DNA of 64,000 nt from Flavobacterium lindanitolerans (GCF_002846575.1 NZ_PJND01000012.1:1-64000); one strand, 5' to 3'; shown: positions 20,201 to 28,442, counted from the stretch's first letter. Translations and numbers: made by a program. Notes: generated by a model from the sequence alone, not told the origin.

Positions 20201-20288
20201 CGTTGGTATAAATTGCTGTCTGCTGAGCAAAAACCGGAGCGGTCCCTATAAATGAAAACAACAGAAATAACCTTGAAAGTCTGTGCAT
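17271..20288 (-). CDS. Large periplasmic TPR protein (1005 residues)
   Basis: A signal peptide (RLFLLFSFIGTAPVFAQQ) is followed by tetratricopeptide repeats over almost the whole chain. Units such as YNKAVSLYNDKQYQAAQIIFEKV, YAYYKQNDYENAISQFNKII, YNLGYAYFKLKDYDQAATNFQSYI and ALYELGNTYVAEKKTESAIQTYDKLI recur, about 20 or more in all. Parts resemble the BamD/YbgF type of repeat, where each helix pair ends in aromatic-proline residues (YPNNPSRAEIETLL). No enzymatic domain is visible. Its likely role is a protein-binding scaffold in the periplasm or on the inner face of the outer membrane. Its partner is plausibly the barrel protein encoded 32 nt downstream. A -7-like TATATTTG lies on the minus strand at 20319-20312. 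Confidence 0.85.
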   Translation of the reverse strand: MHRLSRLFLLFSFIGTAPVFAQQTAIYTNDLTEYNKAVSLYNDKQYQAAQIIFEKVKADNSNKNSDIEADCAYYIANCAIRLNQANADQMMESFVEDYPTSTKQNQAYIEVAHYYFEQGKYPQSLKWFDKVDEGSLSNNDRERYNFQKGYTFFTAGNKKEATNYFNQVLNSKEYGSQAKYYLGFMAYESDDYTKATKLFDEVSGEEKYQEKMSYFQADMNFKLGKFDKAIELGKAAMAKSNALEKSELNKIIGESYFNLKKYDQAIPYLNEYKGKKGKWNNTDFYQLGYAYYKQNDYENAISQFNKIIDGQDFVAQNAYYHLGESYLKTDRKQQALNAFKNASEMAFDAKIQEDAYLNYAKLSYEIGNSYQSIPAVLNGFIEKYPNNPSRAEIETLLINSYITSKNYKEALTLLEKNKASNREAYQKVTFYRGLELYTDGNYQEALAMFKKSLGERSNARFTARATFWKAETEYVLDSFKEAVLTYKQFLGDAEAKNTPENKNIYYNLGYAYFKLKDYDQAATNFQSYISGPKDDKVRLNDAYLRLGDSYYVSSKYWPAMEAYNKAIEIKGVDADYAAYQKAISYGFVARNEKKIEELNSFIKNFPKSQLRDDALYELGNTYVAEKKTESAIQTYDKLIAEYRESSYTSKAILRQGLVYYNAEKDDQALTKLKKVVAEFPNTPEALEAVSTARLIYLDKGKVDEYATWVKTLDFVEVSDAELDNDTYGAAEKQYLQNNIKPAIAALSGYIAKFPNGINSLKANFYLAQSYFADGLENNAIPNYEFVIAKPRNEFTEQSLARLSQILLKKADYAKAVPVLKRLEAEADYPQNITFAQSNLMKSYYEQKDYANAVVYAEKVLANAKTDDRVKSDAQVIVARSAIKINDEVKAKAAYAKLQTIAKGELAAEALFYDAYFKNKDGKFEASNTAVQKLAKDYSGYKYFGAKGLVVMAKNFYGLKDSFQANYILESVLKNFKDYPDVIEEAQKELDIIKGEEAKRNSSIQN

Positions 20289-20471
20289 TTTTAATGGTTT
20301 TGTTTAATATCCAAATATATCAAATTCTTAAGTTTATAACGGAAGCTCTTTTGTGTTTATTGTAAACATCTTTTTTAACATTTGAAGTTTTATGCTATTG
20401 CGGTTTGGGAACATTGAAACTCAAAAGAATACAAACCGACAGAAATTAAAAACAACGATTTGCAATTTAAT

Positions 20472-20502
20472 TTTGATAAAGCACGTTAACTTATTACTTT
20501 TA
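20472..20502 (+). promoter_or_regulatory. Promoter of the ftsE-like gene
   Basis: TTTG (20472-20475), a 19-nt spacer and TACTTTTA (20495-20502) lie 19 nt before the start codon at 20522. The match is complete except for the last base of the -7 box. Confidence 0.6.
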
Positions 20503-20521
20503 CAACATAAACAAGATTACT

Positions 20522-21205
20522 ATGTCGCAACCTGTGCTTTTTTTAAGAAACGTAAATATCTATCAGGAGAAAAACCTCATTTTATCGAATGTAAATATTG
20601 AAGTAAAACATGGCGAATTCCTTTACATTATTGGAAAAACCGGTTCCGGAAAAAGCAGCTTCATGAAAACTTTGTATGCTGATCTTCCTCTAACGGAAGG
20701 ACAAGGAAGTATTGTGGACTATGATCTGGCGACACTTAAAGAAAAGAACATTCCTTACCTGAGACGTAAAATTGGTATTGTATTTCAGGATTTCAAATTG
20801 CTTCCTGACCGAAACGTACAGGAAAATATGATTTTTGTTTTGAAAGCCACAGGCTGGACAGACAAACAGGAAATGCAGGTTAAGATAGAAGAAGTTTTGG
20901 AAAAAGTGGGCATGAAGAACTTTGCCAATAAAATGCCGCATCAGCTATCCGGAGGAGAGCAGCAGCGAATTGCGATTGCAAGAGCCTTGCTGAATGACCC
21001 GGAAATTATTTTGGCAGATGAGCCTACGGGAAACCTTGATCCGCAAACCAGTGTTGAAGTCATGGATGTATTGCGAAAAATCAATGCAAACGGAAAAACA
21101 ATCATCATGGCAACACACGATTATGCCCTTTTGATGAAATTCCCTTCCAAAACATTGAAATGTGACAGCGGTTCTGTTTTTGAAGTGGTTCAAAGAACAG
21201 TTTAG
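20522..21205 (+). CDS. ftsE: FtsE-type cell-division ABC transporter ATPase
   Basis: 227 residues, a single ATPase domain. Walker A is GKTGSGKSS near residue 38, the Q-loop is IGIVFQDFKLLPDRNV, the signature is LSGGEQQRIAIARAL, Walker B is IILADEPTGNLDP, and the H-loop is MATHD. The FQDFKLLPDRNVQENM segment is typical of FtsE, which pairs with the membrane protein FtsX to activate septal peptidoglycan hydrolases. No ftsX is adjacent: a glycosyltransferase gene converges on it, overlapping by 4 nt at the 3' ends. In Bacteroidota ftsE and ftsX are commonly separate, so this is probably FtsE itself. A LolD-like or MacB-like ATPase is less likely. Confidence 0.85.
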   Translation: MSQPVLFLRNVNIYQEKNLILSNVNIEVKHGEFLYIIGKTGSGKSSFMKTLYADLPLTEGQGSIVDYDLATLKEKNIPYLRRKIGIVFQDFKLLPDRNVQENMIFVLKATGWTDKQEMQVKIEEVLEKVGMKNFANKMPHQLSGGEQQRIAIARALLNDPEIILADEPTGNLDPQTSVEVMDVLRKINANGKTIIMATHDYALLMKFPSKTLKCDSGSVFEVVQRTV

Positions 21206-22326
21206 CGGTTTAGGCTTTCTAAAATTCCGGATAAGATTTGGGCATTTGCCCTATCATTTAAATATTCTTCCAGTACAGTTTTTTTCTTTTCGCCATCCAA
21301 ATATGGTTGCGATTTCAGGAAATTAATAAGGGAAATTAATTTCTCTTTTGAATCTGTTTTTATGCAGAAATCCGAGACGATTTCATCATCGATAATATTC
21401 TCATTGATAATACAGAAACGGCTCCTGAATAAAGAATTCAGCAATTTAAGTTTGGTGCCCGACCTTTGAAAGGAAAGGATCAGGTTAATATGTGCCTCGC
21501 CCAAAAGCTGTTTCAGCATTTCGAAATCTTTTAAAAATACAAATTCTATATTTGGGGCATTCCTAATCAGTCTCCTGACCATTTTTTCTTTTGACCCTGA
21601 GGCTATTACAAGCTTATAATCCAAATTCTTAAAAACCTCAATAAGATATTTCACAACCTTTCGATTGTCGGAAGTCCTTAAATCTCCATGATAAAAAGCA
21701 TATTTACCAAATCCTTCTATAATTTCAACCTTTTCATTGCCATGGAAGACGGGAATATAGGATGAGTTATGGAATTTTGAATTGACATAGTCATTTTCAA
21801 ACCTGGAAAGCGCCAGAACCTTGTCAAAGTGTTGTAATTTCTTTTCATATGATTCGTACTTTTTGCTTTCCAGAAAATACAAGGCCTTTTTAATCAGATT
21901 GTTTTCACTTAACGCAATTCCCTTGAAATAATCCTGTTCCAGATTGTGCAACCGGATGACTTTCACCCTATTTTTCAATAGGTTATCTTCAAAACAATAT
22001 GCCGTTTTTAGGCCTTCGTATAAAATAGGGGCATTATTTTTTTTCAGGTTATTTAAAAGTTCCCTGTTGTTTCTGGAAAGTACAGAAAACGGGGTTTTTG
22101 AAAAGAAATAAAATGGATTGTGTGAGTTTTTATAGAAATATACTTCTGAAACAATGGCGTCCAATTCCGGACTTTGTTCAGGCACAGAATTTACAAAACA
22201 GTGCAGATAAATCGCATAACCAATCTCATGCAGTGCTTTTATCTTATAAAAAACTTCGATGGCACCTCCATAATTGGGAGGAAACGGGTTGTCAAAGCTA
22301 ACTATATGAAGTTCTTTTTTCTGCAT
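21202..22326 (-). CDS. Glycosyltransferase, GT4/GT-B-like
   Basis: 374 residues from the ATG at 22326; an ATG four codons upstream (22338) is also possible. The N-terminus LHIVSFDNPFPPNYGGAIEVFYKIKALHEIGY is the nucleotide-sugar GT-B start seen in GT4 enzymes. A middle segment (YAFYHGDLRTSDNRKVVKYLIEVF...LVIASGSKEKMVRRLI) is the donor-binding Rossmann half. The usual E-x7-E motif near the C-terminus is not obvious, so it is a divergent member. It is the outermost gene of the polysaccharide cluster and is transcribed toward ftsE. Acceptor and sugar cannot be read from the sequence. Confidence 0.75.
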   Translation of the reverse strand: MQKKELHIVSFDNPFPPNYGGAIEVFYKIKALHEIGYAIYLHCFVNSVPEQSPELDAIVSEVYFYKNSHNPFYFFSKTPFSVLSRNNRELLNNLKKNNAPILYEGLKTAYCFEDNLLKNRVKVIRLHNLEQDYFKGIALSENNLIKKALYFLESKKYESYEKKLQHFDKVLALSRFENDYVNSKFHNSSYIPVFHGNEKVEIIEGFGKYAFYHGDLRTSDNRKVVKYLIEVFKNLDYKLVIASGSKEKMVRRLIRNAPNIEFVFLKDFEMLKQLLGEAHINLILSFQRSGTKLKLLNSLFRSRFCIINENIIDDEIVSDFCIKTDSKEKLISLINFLKSQPYLDGEKKKTVLEEYLNDRANAQILSGILESLNR

Positions 22327-22373
22327 AGATAAAAACAAAAATACAGTTTTTAGGCTTATTTCAATAAAAAAAG

Positions 22374-22381
22374 TACTTTTG
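22374..22381 (+). promoter_or_regulatory. -7 box before the GT2 gene
   Basis: TACTTTTG matches TAnnTTTG exactly, 26 nt before the ATG at 22408. No good -33 box is seen at the expected distance. Confidence 0.4.
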
Positions 22382-22407
22382 ACAAAAACCTCATAACCTC
22401 TTTAAGA

Positions 22408-23352
22408 ATGCCTTTTTTTTCCGTCATCATACCTTTATACAACAAGGAAAACAGCATTAGAAATACGTTAAGCAGCTTATTGGCGCAAACGTTTAGCGAT
22501 TTTGAGGTTATTCTGGTAAATGACGGTTCTACAGATAATAGTGAAGCAAGAGCCTTAGAAATCAGCGATGCCAGAATCCGATTATTCTCTACAGAAAACC
22601 AAGGCGTTTCTAAAGCACGAAACTACGGGATAACAAAAGCTTCCGGCACTTTGGTTGCTTTCCTTGATGCTGATGATTATTGGTTTCCTAACCATTTAGA
22701 GCAATTGTCCAATCTGTATAAGATGTTCCCGGAATGTGGTCTTTACTGCACAAATTATGAGCGTTTTTTTAATGCTGATAAAGTAATAAAGCCAAAACAT
22801 ATTGACATTCCTTCCCATCCTTGGCAGGGAATTGTAAAGGATTTTTTTAAGTCGAGCTATATTGACAGGATAGCCTGGACTTCGGCAGTTGCCGTTCCAA
22901 GAACCATCTTGAATGAAATAGAAGCATTTAAAACCACAATTACGTTAGGTGCCGGAGAAGATACCGATTTATGGATTCGCCTTGCCTTGCAATATGATGT
23001 GGCTTTTGATAATGAAATTTCCTCCAGACATGTGCTTGATGCGGAAAACAGGATTTCATTGGAAAAAACGCTAAGACGTTCTTATGCTAAATTGGATGAA
23101 TTTCAGGAAGAAGAGAAACAAAACCCGTCATTAAAGAAATACCTCGACCTTCACAGAGTTTTTTTTGCCATACAGCATAAACTGGCGGGCGATATGAAAA
23201 CTTACAATTTCTATATGCAATCTGTTGACAAGACCAATATTCCCTTAAAAGCCAAATTGGTAATGGCGATGCCTGTTTTTGTTGCCCGAAAATTCTATGC
23301 TTTTAAAAAATATCTTGAGCGCAAAAATATTCTGGTGTCAATTTATGACTGA
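22408..23352 (+). CDS. Family 2 glycosyltransferase
   Basis: 314 residues. The GT-A domain is plain: FSVIIPLYNKENSIRNTLSSLLAQTFSDFEVILVNDGSTDNS, then the DxD-type LDADDYW near residue 91, and the GAGEDTDLWIRLA acidic acceptor-site motif. It is a cytoplasmic enzyme without transmembrane helices, likely adding one sugar to the lipid-linked O-antigen or capsule unit. Its 3' end overlaps the convergent FdtA-like gene by 10 nt. Confidence 0.9.
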   Translation: MPFFSVIIPLYNKENSIRNTLSSLLAQTFSDFEVILVNDGSTDNSEARALEISDARIRLFSTENQGVSKARNYGITKASGTLVAFLDADDYWFPNHLEQLSNLYKMFPECGLYCTNYERFFNADKVIKPKHIDIPSHPWQGIVKDFFKSSYIDRIAWTSAVAVPRTILNEIEAFKTTITLGAGEDTDLWIRLALQYDVAFDNEISSRHVLDAENRISLEKTLRRSYAKLDEFQEEEKQNPSLKKYLDLHRVFFAIQHKLAGDMKTYNFYMQSVDKTNIPLKAKLVMAMPVFVARKFYAFKKYLERKNILVSIYD

Positions 23353-23741
23353 TTTACATGTTCTATAAATTGGTCGAATTCCCTGATATAGTCCTCTTCC
23401 TGATAGACTTCTGAAGCAATAACAAGACATACGGCACCAGACGAAAAATTCCCTAATTCTCTCCAGGTTGTTGGTTTTATCAGAAGTCCTTTATCTGGTT
23501 TGTTAAGTGTAACCACTTGTTTTTCCTTACCATCACTCAACATTACATCAAAACTTCCTGATAGCGGAATCAATAACTGTATTAATGTTTTATGTGCATG
23601 ACCGCCCCTGTAGGAACTGCTGGGAACATCGAACAGGTAATAAACACGCTTAATTTCAAAAGGAACAACCTCATTTTCAATAACGGCTATGTTTCCTCTG
23701 TAATCTTCTATTTTAGGAATTTCAATAATTTCAATATTCAT
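23343..23741 (-). CDS. fdtA: FdtA/QdtA-type dTDP-6-deoxy-hexos-4-ulose 3,4-ketoisomerase
   Basis: 132 residues, a small cupin. Family enzymes turn dTDP-4-keto-6-deoxyglucose into the 3-keto isomer, the precursor of dTDP-Fuc3N or dTDP-Qui3N. The diagnostic segment is KRVYYLFDVPSSSYRGGHAHKTLIQLLIPLSGSFDV, with the catalytic RGGHAHK histidines near residue 50. The N-terminal IPKIEDYRGNIAVIE motif is also typical. FdtA and QdtA give different C4 stereochemistry, and I cannot tell them apart by eye. It lies 3 nt after the GT4 gene at 23745-24836, probably one transcript. Its pathway partner FdtB is encoded at 29753-30850. Confidence 0.88.
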   Translation of the reverse strand: MNIEIIEIPKIEDYRGNIAVIENEVVPFEIKRVYYLFDVPSSSYRGGHAHKTLIQLLIPLSGSFDVMLSDGKEKQVVTLNKPDKGLLIKPTTWRELGNFSSGAVCLVIASEVYQEEDYIREFDQFIEHVNQS

Positions 23742-23744
23742 TAC

Positions 23745-24836
23745 CTATTTTATTTTTAAATATTCAAGCCATTCGGCACCTATTTTTTCTACCGAAAAGC
23801 GTTCTATGCTTTCAAAGGCATTCTCTCTGCAAGTTGCACGTAATGCCTCATTTTCATTCATTTCATCCATTGCCTTGACAAGGGCATCGAAATTCTGGTC
23901 TTCTACCAAAAGTCCGTTTTTGCCATTTTCAATCAATTCCCGCGGTCCGGACTTGCAATCAAAGGCCACTACAGGCACACCGCAGGCTAATGATTCTGTT
24001 ATAATATTGGGCAATCCTTCATTTTTACTTGCCAGAATAGTAAATCGTGCCGATTTCATATATTGAAACGGATTGTTCTGGAAATCCAAAAATACTACCT
24101 TGTCTCCAAGTTTTTCAGATTGTGCTACGTTTTGTAAATATTCTTTTTGCGGACCATCTCCAAGCAATACCAACCTGATGTTTTGGGAAGGAAGCTTCGA
24201 GGCCGCATATGCCCGAATCAACTTATCAAATTGCTTATTATTATCAAAAACCATTCGCCCTGCCGCAAAAACATATTCGAAATTCAAATTTATCCTTTCT
24301 TTTGACAGGGATACAATTTTATCAATTTCAAGCGGATTATAGATTGTTTTCAGTTTTTTATAACCGTATTTGTTCCTGACTTTCTCCTCTATTTCTTTCG
24401 ATATGCAAACAATACCATAGGCGTTCGAAAAGATATTTTTTGCTAAAAATTTATTTTTAGGGAAATACCAATCCGTATTATAGCTATGAATCATGGGGAT
24501 ATACGGTGCTTTGTAAGCAAATTTCGTCATCAGGAATTCCTTAATCTGGTTGTTTCTGGTTCTTACATCGATTATATAATCAAAATTATTCTCTTTGATA
24601 TATCTTTTCAGTATCAGAAACCGTTTCAGATTATTCCATATCCCGTTTCCCTTATCTTTCAGTTTGCCCAGGTTTAGCAATTCTCCTGAGAAATCATAAG
24701 TCACTTCATCTAAGATGACAATATTATGTACCTCTATATTTTTGCTGGAAAAAAAATTTGACAAAATAGCATGAATCTTTTGCGCGCCACCATTTGAAAG
24801 AGTAATTCCTATCAAACATATTTTGGTTTGATGCAT
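23745..24836 (-). CDS. GT4-family glycosyltransferase
   Basis: 363 residues. It is a GT-B enzyme with the N-terminal motif LIGITLSNGGAQKIHAIL. The C-terminal donor half carries FAAGRMVFDNNKQFDKLIRAYA, LLGDGPQKEYL and the E-x7-E motif SKNEGLPNIITESLACGVPVVAFD near residue 290. The GxxRELIENGKNGLLV segment is also family-typical. It probably adds a hexose in the surface polysaccharide. It is the first gene of a two-gene unit with fdtA. The upstream spacer of 45 nt is shared with the divergent glycosyltransferase and contains TATATTTG on the minus strand (24875-24868). Confidence 0.9.
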   Translation of the reverse strand: MHQTKICLIGITLSNGGAQKIHAILSNFFSSKNIEVHNIVILDEVTYDFSGELLNLGKLKDKGNGIWNNLKRFLILKRYIKENNFDYIIDVRTRNNQIKEFLMTKFAYKAPYIPMIHSYNTDWYFPKNKFLAKNIFSNAYGIVCISKEIEEKVRNKYGYKKLKTIYNPLEIDKIVSLSKERINLNFEYVFAAGRMVFDNNKQFDKLIRAYAASKLPSQNIRLVLLGDGPQKEYLQNVAQSEKLGDKVVFLDFQNNPFQYMKSARFTILASKNEGLPNIITESLACGVPVVAFDCKSGPRELIENGKNGLLVEDQNFDALVKAMDEMNENEALRATCRENAFESIERFSVEKIGAEWLEYLKIK

Positions 24837-24881
24837 CTGTTGCTACTTTTTTAATTATTTTTGAAACAAATATAAACAATT

Positions 24882-26033
24882 ATGAGGATTCTACTCGTTG
24901 GAGAATTCAGCCGGTTACACAATTCATTAAAGGAAGGACTTACTGCTTTAGGACATGAAGTGCATATTGTGGGTACCGGAGATGATTTTAAAAAATATCC
25001 TGTTGATTTTCCAATTTCTTCAACATTAGTAGCTTCCAACTCCTTACTTCGCTTCTGTAACAGGATTACCCGAAAATTGTTTCGGCTGGACCTTGAAGCC
25101 TATGAAAGAGCTTATCAGTTTCGAAAACTACTGCCAATACTAAAAGGTTACGATGTTGTTCAGCTGATTAATTCCAATGCTATAGAAACCTATCCCAAAT
25201 TGGCGTTAAGGCTTTATGAAAAGCTATTTGCCCAAAACTCAAAAAAATTTCTTTTGATTTGCGGAGACGAGACTCCAATTGTTGATGTCCTGCTAAAAAA
25301 CAATTTGAAATATTCTGTACTCACACCTTATTTCAACAATCCAGCCGCCACCAAAAAGTACTATAATTATACGTTGAATTATACCAACAACCAGCAGCGT
25401 AAGCTTTTTGATTTTGTACAAACAAATTGCGACGGGCTGTTAGTATCCGACCTTGATTATAAAATCCCGATGGAACAGACAGGATTCGATTTCACATTCA
25501 TTCCTAATCCGATAAATACCGATAAGCTTGAATTTATTCCGATGGAAATCCCATCTAAGATTGTTATTTTTCATGGAGTCAACAAGTATAGCGCTGTCAA
25601 AAAAGGAAGTTCTGTTTTTTTAGAGGCACTATCCAAAATAGAATTAAAATATGGGAATAAGGTCGAAATCAGAATTGTCAATAGTCTGCCGTATGACGAG
25701 TACCAAAAACATATACGTTCGGCCCATATTATTCTCGACCAGATTTATGCTTTCGACCAGGGCTATAATGCTTTAGAAGCAATGGCATTAGGAAAAGTTG
25801 TTTTTACAGGAGCTGAAACAGAGTTTCAGGAGTATTATCAGCTAACGGATAGTGTGGCCATTAATGCTTTGCCTGATGTTGAATCTATAGTACAACAGCT
25901 TTCGTTTTTGATTGAAAACCCGGAAGAATTGACTTTGATTGGAAAAAGGGCTCGCCAATTCATTGAAAAAGAACACCATTTTGTCAAAATCGCTGAAATA
26001 TATACCGAAAGCTGGAATACAACTAACCCTTAA
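24882..26033 (+). CDS. Glycosyltransferase, GT4-like
   Basis: 383 residues. The start MRILLVGEFSRLHNSLKEGLTALGHEVHIVGTGDDF and the C-terminal AHIILDQIYAFDQGYNALEAMALGKVVFTGAE point to a GT-B fold with a divergent E-x7-E-like motif (YNALEAMALGK). It contains no membrane helix. It starts 45 nt from the divergent GT4 gene. A TATTTTTG -7-like box lies at 24857-24864. The next gene (26037) follows after 3 nt, so the two are co-transcribed. The sugar specificity is unknown. Confidence 0.8.
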   Translation: MRILLVGEFSRLHNSLKEGLTALGHEVHIVGTGDDFKKYPVDFPISSTLVASNSLLRFCNRITRKLFRLDLEAYERAYQFRKLLPILKGYDVVQLINSNAIETYPKLALRLYEKLFAQNSKKFLLICGDETPIVDVLLKNNLKYSVLTPYFNNPAATKKYYNYTLNYTNNQQRKLFDFVQTNCDGLLVSDLDYKIPMEQTGFDFTFIPNPINTDKLEFIPMEIPSKIVIFHGVNKYSAVKKGSSVFLEALSKIELKYGNKVEIRIVNSLPYDEYQKHIRSAHIILDQIYAFDQGYNALEAMALGKVVFTGAETEFQEYYQLTDSVAINALPDVESIVQQLSFLIENPEELTLIGKRARQFIEKEHHFVKIAEIYTESWNTTNP

Positions 26034-26036
26034 TTC

Positions 26037-27701
26037 ATGAAAACAATTCAGGCCAATAGTAGCTATCGTCTTTTATTCTTTCTTATCCTTGCTGTATATT
26101 GTCTTTTCACGGCAAGGTATGGTTTTGAAACATGGGATACGGGGTATATTCCGGGTTACTCCTGGCGAATTGCTAACGGACAGGATGTTTATAAAGATTT
26201 TGTATACAAAGCCCCACCGTCGACACTATATTTTCAAGCCATTTTTATTAAAATACTTCCTGAAATTGGCCAATTTTATTTTATAAAAGTCACAAACTAT
26301 TTGTTGTTTGCTTTACAGGTAGTTCTGGCTGTCAAAAGTTTTACCAATTTTTATCCGCAGCAAATAAAGTTCAACAAATGGGCTTTAATGATACTTGGGC
26401 TTGTCATTTCCTTATTAAACTTTACCGCCTATCCATGGCCTACAACAGACGGTCTGTTTTTCTCCGTCATTGCATTGTATATCCTTTCTTTAAGTAAAAA
26501 ATCAAGCAACCTTCAGCTCCTGGCAATTGCCCTCTTTTGCGTATTATCATCGCTTACAAAACAGTCCTTTTATTTGATTCCCTTTGGGTTTCTGTTTGCT
26601 ATAACCTGCTTGCAAGGCATTAAAAAAGGCCTGTTTTTCTTTTTGTATCTGGTTCTTTTTTTACTGCTTTTCCTCTCGTGGGTGGCTTGTACTTCTTCAA
26701 TTCATGAGTTTTTAGAGCAAACCACAGGACAGACCCATTTTAAAGACCTTCTTTATTCCGGTTTTCTGGATTATATAATTACTTATCCCAGAATCTCTGT
26801 TTTTATTCCTTTGCTTATCGTATCCGCTTTTTTATTGTTTTACTTCCCAAAGCAGAAACCCCTGACGATTCCGGGATATTTAAAAAACCTGTCAATTGTT
26901 TTACTTATTTTCTCTCTTTCCTTATGCTTTTTCAGCGATTTTTTAATCGCTTCCAGAATTGCAATGCTTTCGACTGTTTTTGCCATAATCAGTAAGATAA
27001 TAAAAGATTGGAAGCGTTTTTACTATTTCATTCCTATCCTATTGGTACTTTTGATTGCCTGGAGCTGTTCTATAAGCATGGGCTATAATTATCCTATCTT
27101 CTTCTCGACCGGAATAATCCTTTCAATTACCGTTTTATTTGAAGAAGAATTAGATAAAGTATACAACCAAAAGCTATTTATCTTTACTGGTAGTATCATT
27201 TTAGTATTGGCTTATTCTTCAAATCTAAAACCGTATAGAGAAAAACCATTTTCAGAATTAAATTATTCGCTTACTGAGGTTTCACCAAAATTAAAGTACC
27301 TTATAACCAATAAGGACACTGGCGAAAAATTGCTCGACCTTAAATCTCTGGTCAAAAAGTATGGCAATAATTATATTGTTGCTCCCAGTTTTCCTATGGT
27401 CCATTATGTTTTTAACACCCAAAGCGTGTTACCGGCAGATTGGCTCACAAATAATGAGATAAACAGAGATCCGGAACGGATTTTAAAGATTGCTGCAAAA
27501 AAGGAAAATTTTATTTTTTTCGAAAAAAGCTTTCTGGAAGGCGAGGAATTTATGTTTGAAAACAGAGATGATTTTAGTGTTACCGCTATGTATATCTACC
27601 GAAATTTCAAAAAAATAGATGAAACAGCGCATTTCATCATTTTCAACACTCAGGAAAAAAATGAAATATACCCCACTATTGTAAGGAAATCAGTTCATTA
27701 A
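26037..27701 (+). CDS. Polytopic membrane protein, GT-C-like glycosyltransferase or polymerase
   Basis: 554 residues with about ten or more hydrophobic helices and a soluble C-terminal region (from about residue 420). The first periplasmic loop contains FETWDTGYIPGYSWRIANGQDVYKDFVYKAPPSTLYFQAIF. The WDTGY acidic residue and the YKDFVYKAPP motif recall the first-loop aspartate of GT39/ArnT-like GT-C enzymes that use polyprenyl-phosphate sugars. A Wzy-type O-antigen polymerase is the alternative. It follows a glycosyltransferase after 3 nt and converges on the polyprenyl-phosphate-type GT2 gene at 27708, which could make its lipid-linked donor. Function is inferred from fold and context. Confidence 0.65.
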   Translation: MKTIQANSSYRLLFFLILAVYCLFTARYGFETWDTGYIPGYSWRIANGQDVYKDFVYKAPPSTLYFQAIFIKILPEIGQFYFIKVTNYLLFALQVVLAVKSFTNFYPQQIKFNKWALMILGLVISLLNFTAYPWPTTDGLFFSVIALYILSLSKKSSNLQLLAIALFCVLSSLTKQSFYLIPFGFLFAITCLQGIKKGLFFFLYLVLFLLLFLSWVACTSSIHEFLEQTTGQTHFKDLLYSGFLDYIITYPRISVFIPLLIVSAFLLFYFPKQKPLTIPGYLKNLSIVLLIFSLSLCFFSDFLIASRIAMLSTVFAIISKIIKDWKRFYYFIPILLVLLIAWSCSISMGYNYPIFFSTGIILSITVLFEEELDKVYNQKLFIFTGSIILVLAYSSNLKPYREKPFSELNYSLTEVSPKLKYLITNKDTGEKLLDLKSLVKKYGNNYIVAPSFPMVHYVFNTQSVLPADWLTNNEINRDPERILKIAAKKENFIFFEKSFLEGEEFMFENRDDFSVTAMYIYRNFKKIDETAHFIIFNTQEKNEIYPTIVRKSVH

Positions 27702-27707
27702 AAAAGA

Positions 27708-28442
27708 CTACCCTTTTTTCTTATCGTAATGGAAGTATATTTTCAGAATCTGAAATGGAAAAATCAGGAATTCTTTTAATTTTATGGAAGTATTTCCTTT
27801 TTCAATCCAGATTTCTAAAGGAAATTCTTTGACAGTTGCCAACGAATCGGAATAGCTCATTTTATATCGTAACAGCATTTCAACATCAAAAATCCATCGG
27901 GTTAGAAATGGTTTATCAAATAGTTTTTTTGCTATATCGCCCTTAATGATTTTTGCTCCGCATTGCGTATCATAAACCGGAACACGTAAAATCAGCTTAC
28001 TGATTATGGTGGCGAAGATTCGACCGAAATAGTGTCTTGCCTGTGACCTTACCACTTCATTTCCCAGAAGCTTTACGCGGCTTCCCAAAACAATATCAAT
28101 ATCCCTGTTTTTTTTCGCATAGTCCAGTAATTTTATCATTTCAGAAACCGGAGTCGAAAAATCTGCATCGAGATAGCCAATATATTCGTATTCTTTTGGA
28201 TTGTGTAATATGCCTTGCCTTATCGCTTCAGCCTTACCTGAGTTTTGAGATAAACTATATACAGTACTGTTTTGCAATTCCTCAGAAAGCCTGTTTAATA
28301 TATCCAAAGTATCATCAGAACTTCCGTCATTTATCAAAAGGAAATCTATTTCTTTTGAAGCATCGATGATTTCCCGATAAGAATCAAATGAAATTCTTTT
28401 TCCTTCATTATAAAATGGTATGATAAAAAGGGCCTGATTCAT
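27708..28442 (-). CDS. GT2 glycosyltransferase, dolichyl-phosphate-glucosyltransferase (ALG5)-like
   Basis: 244 residues. The GT-A motifs are FIIPFYNEGKRI, FLLINDGSSDDTLDIL, SQNSGKAEAIRQGI and the metal-binding YLDADFSTP near residue 94. VYDTQCGAKIIKGDIAKKLFDKPFLTRWIFDVEML is the hallmark of the ALG5/polyprenyl-phosphate glycosyltransferase branch. Such enzymes move a sugar from a nucleotide to polyprenyl phosphate for use by GT-C enzymes outside the membrane. There is no C-terminal transmembrane helix. It is last in a four-gene minus-strand unit (31824 to 27708), 17 nt after the flippase gene. Confidence 0.88.
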   Translation of the reverse strand: MNQALFIIPFYNEGKRISFDSYREIIDASKEIDFLLINDGSSDDTLDILNRLSEELQNSTVYSLSQNSGKAEAIRQGILHNPKEYEYIGYLDADFSTPVSEMIKLLDYAKKNRDIDIVLGSRVKLLGNEVVRSQARHYFGRIFATIISKLILRVPVYDTQCGAKIIKGDIAKKLFDKPFLTRWIFDVEMLLRYKMSYSDSLATVKEFPLEIWIEKGNTSIKLKEFLIFPFQILKIYFHYDKKKG

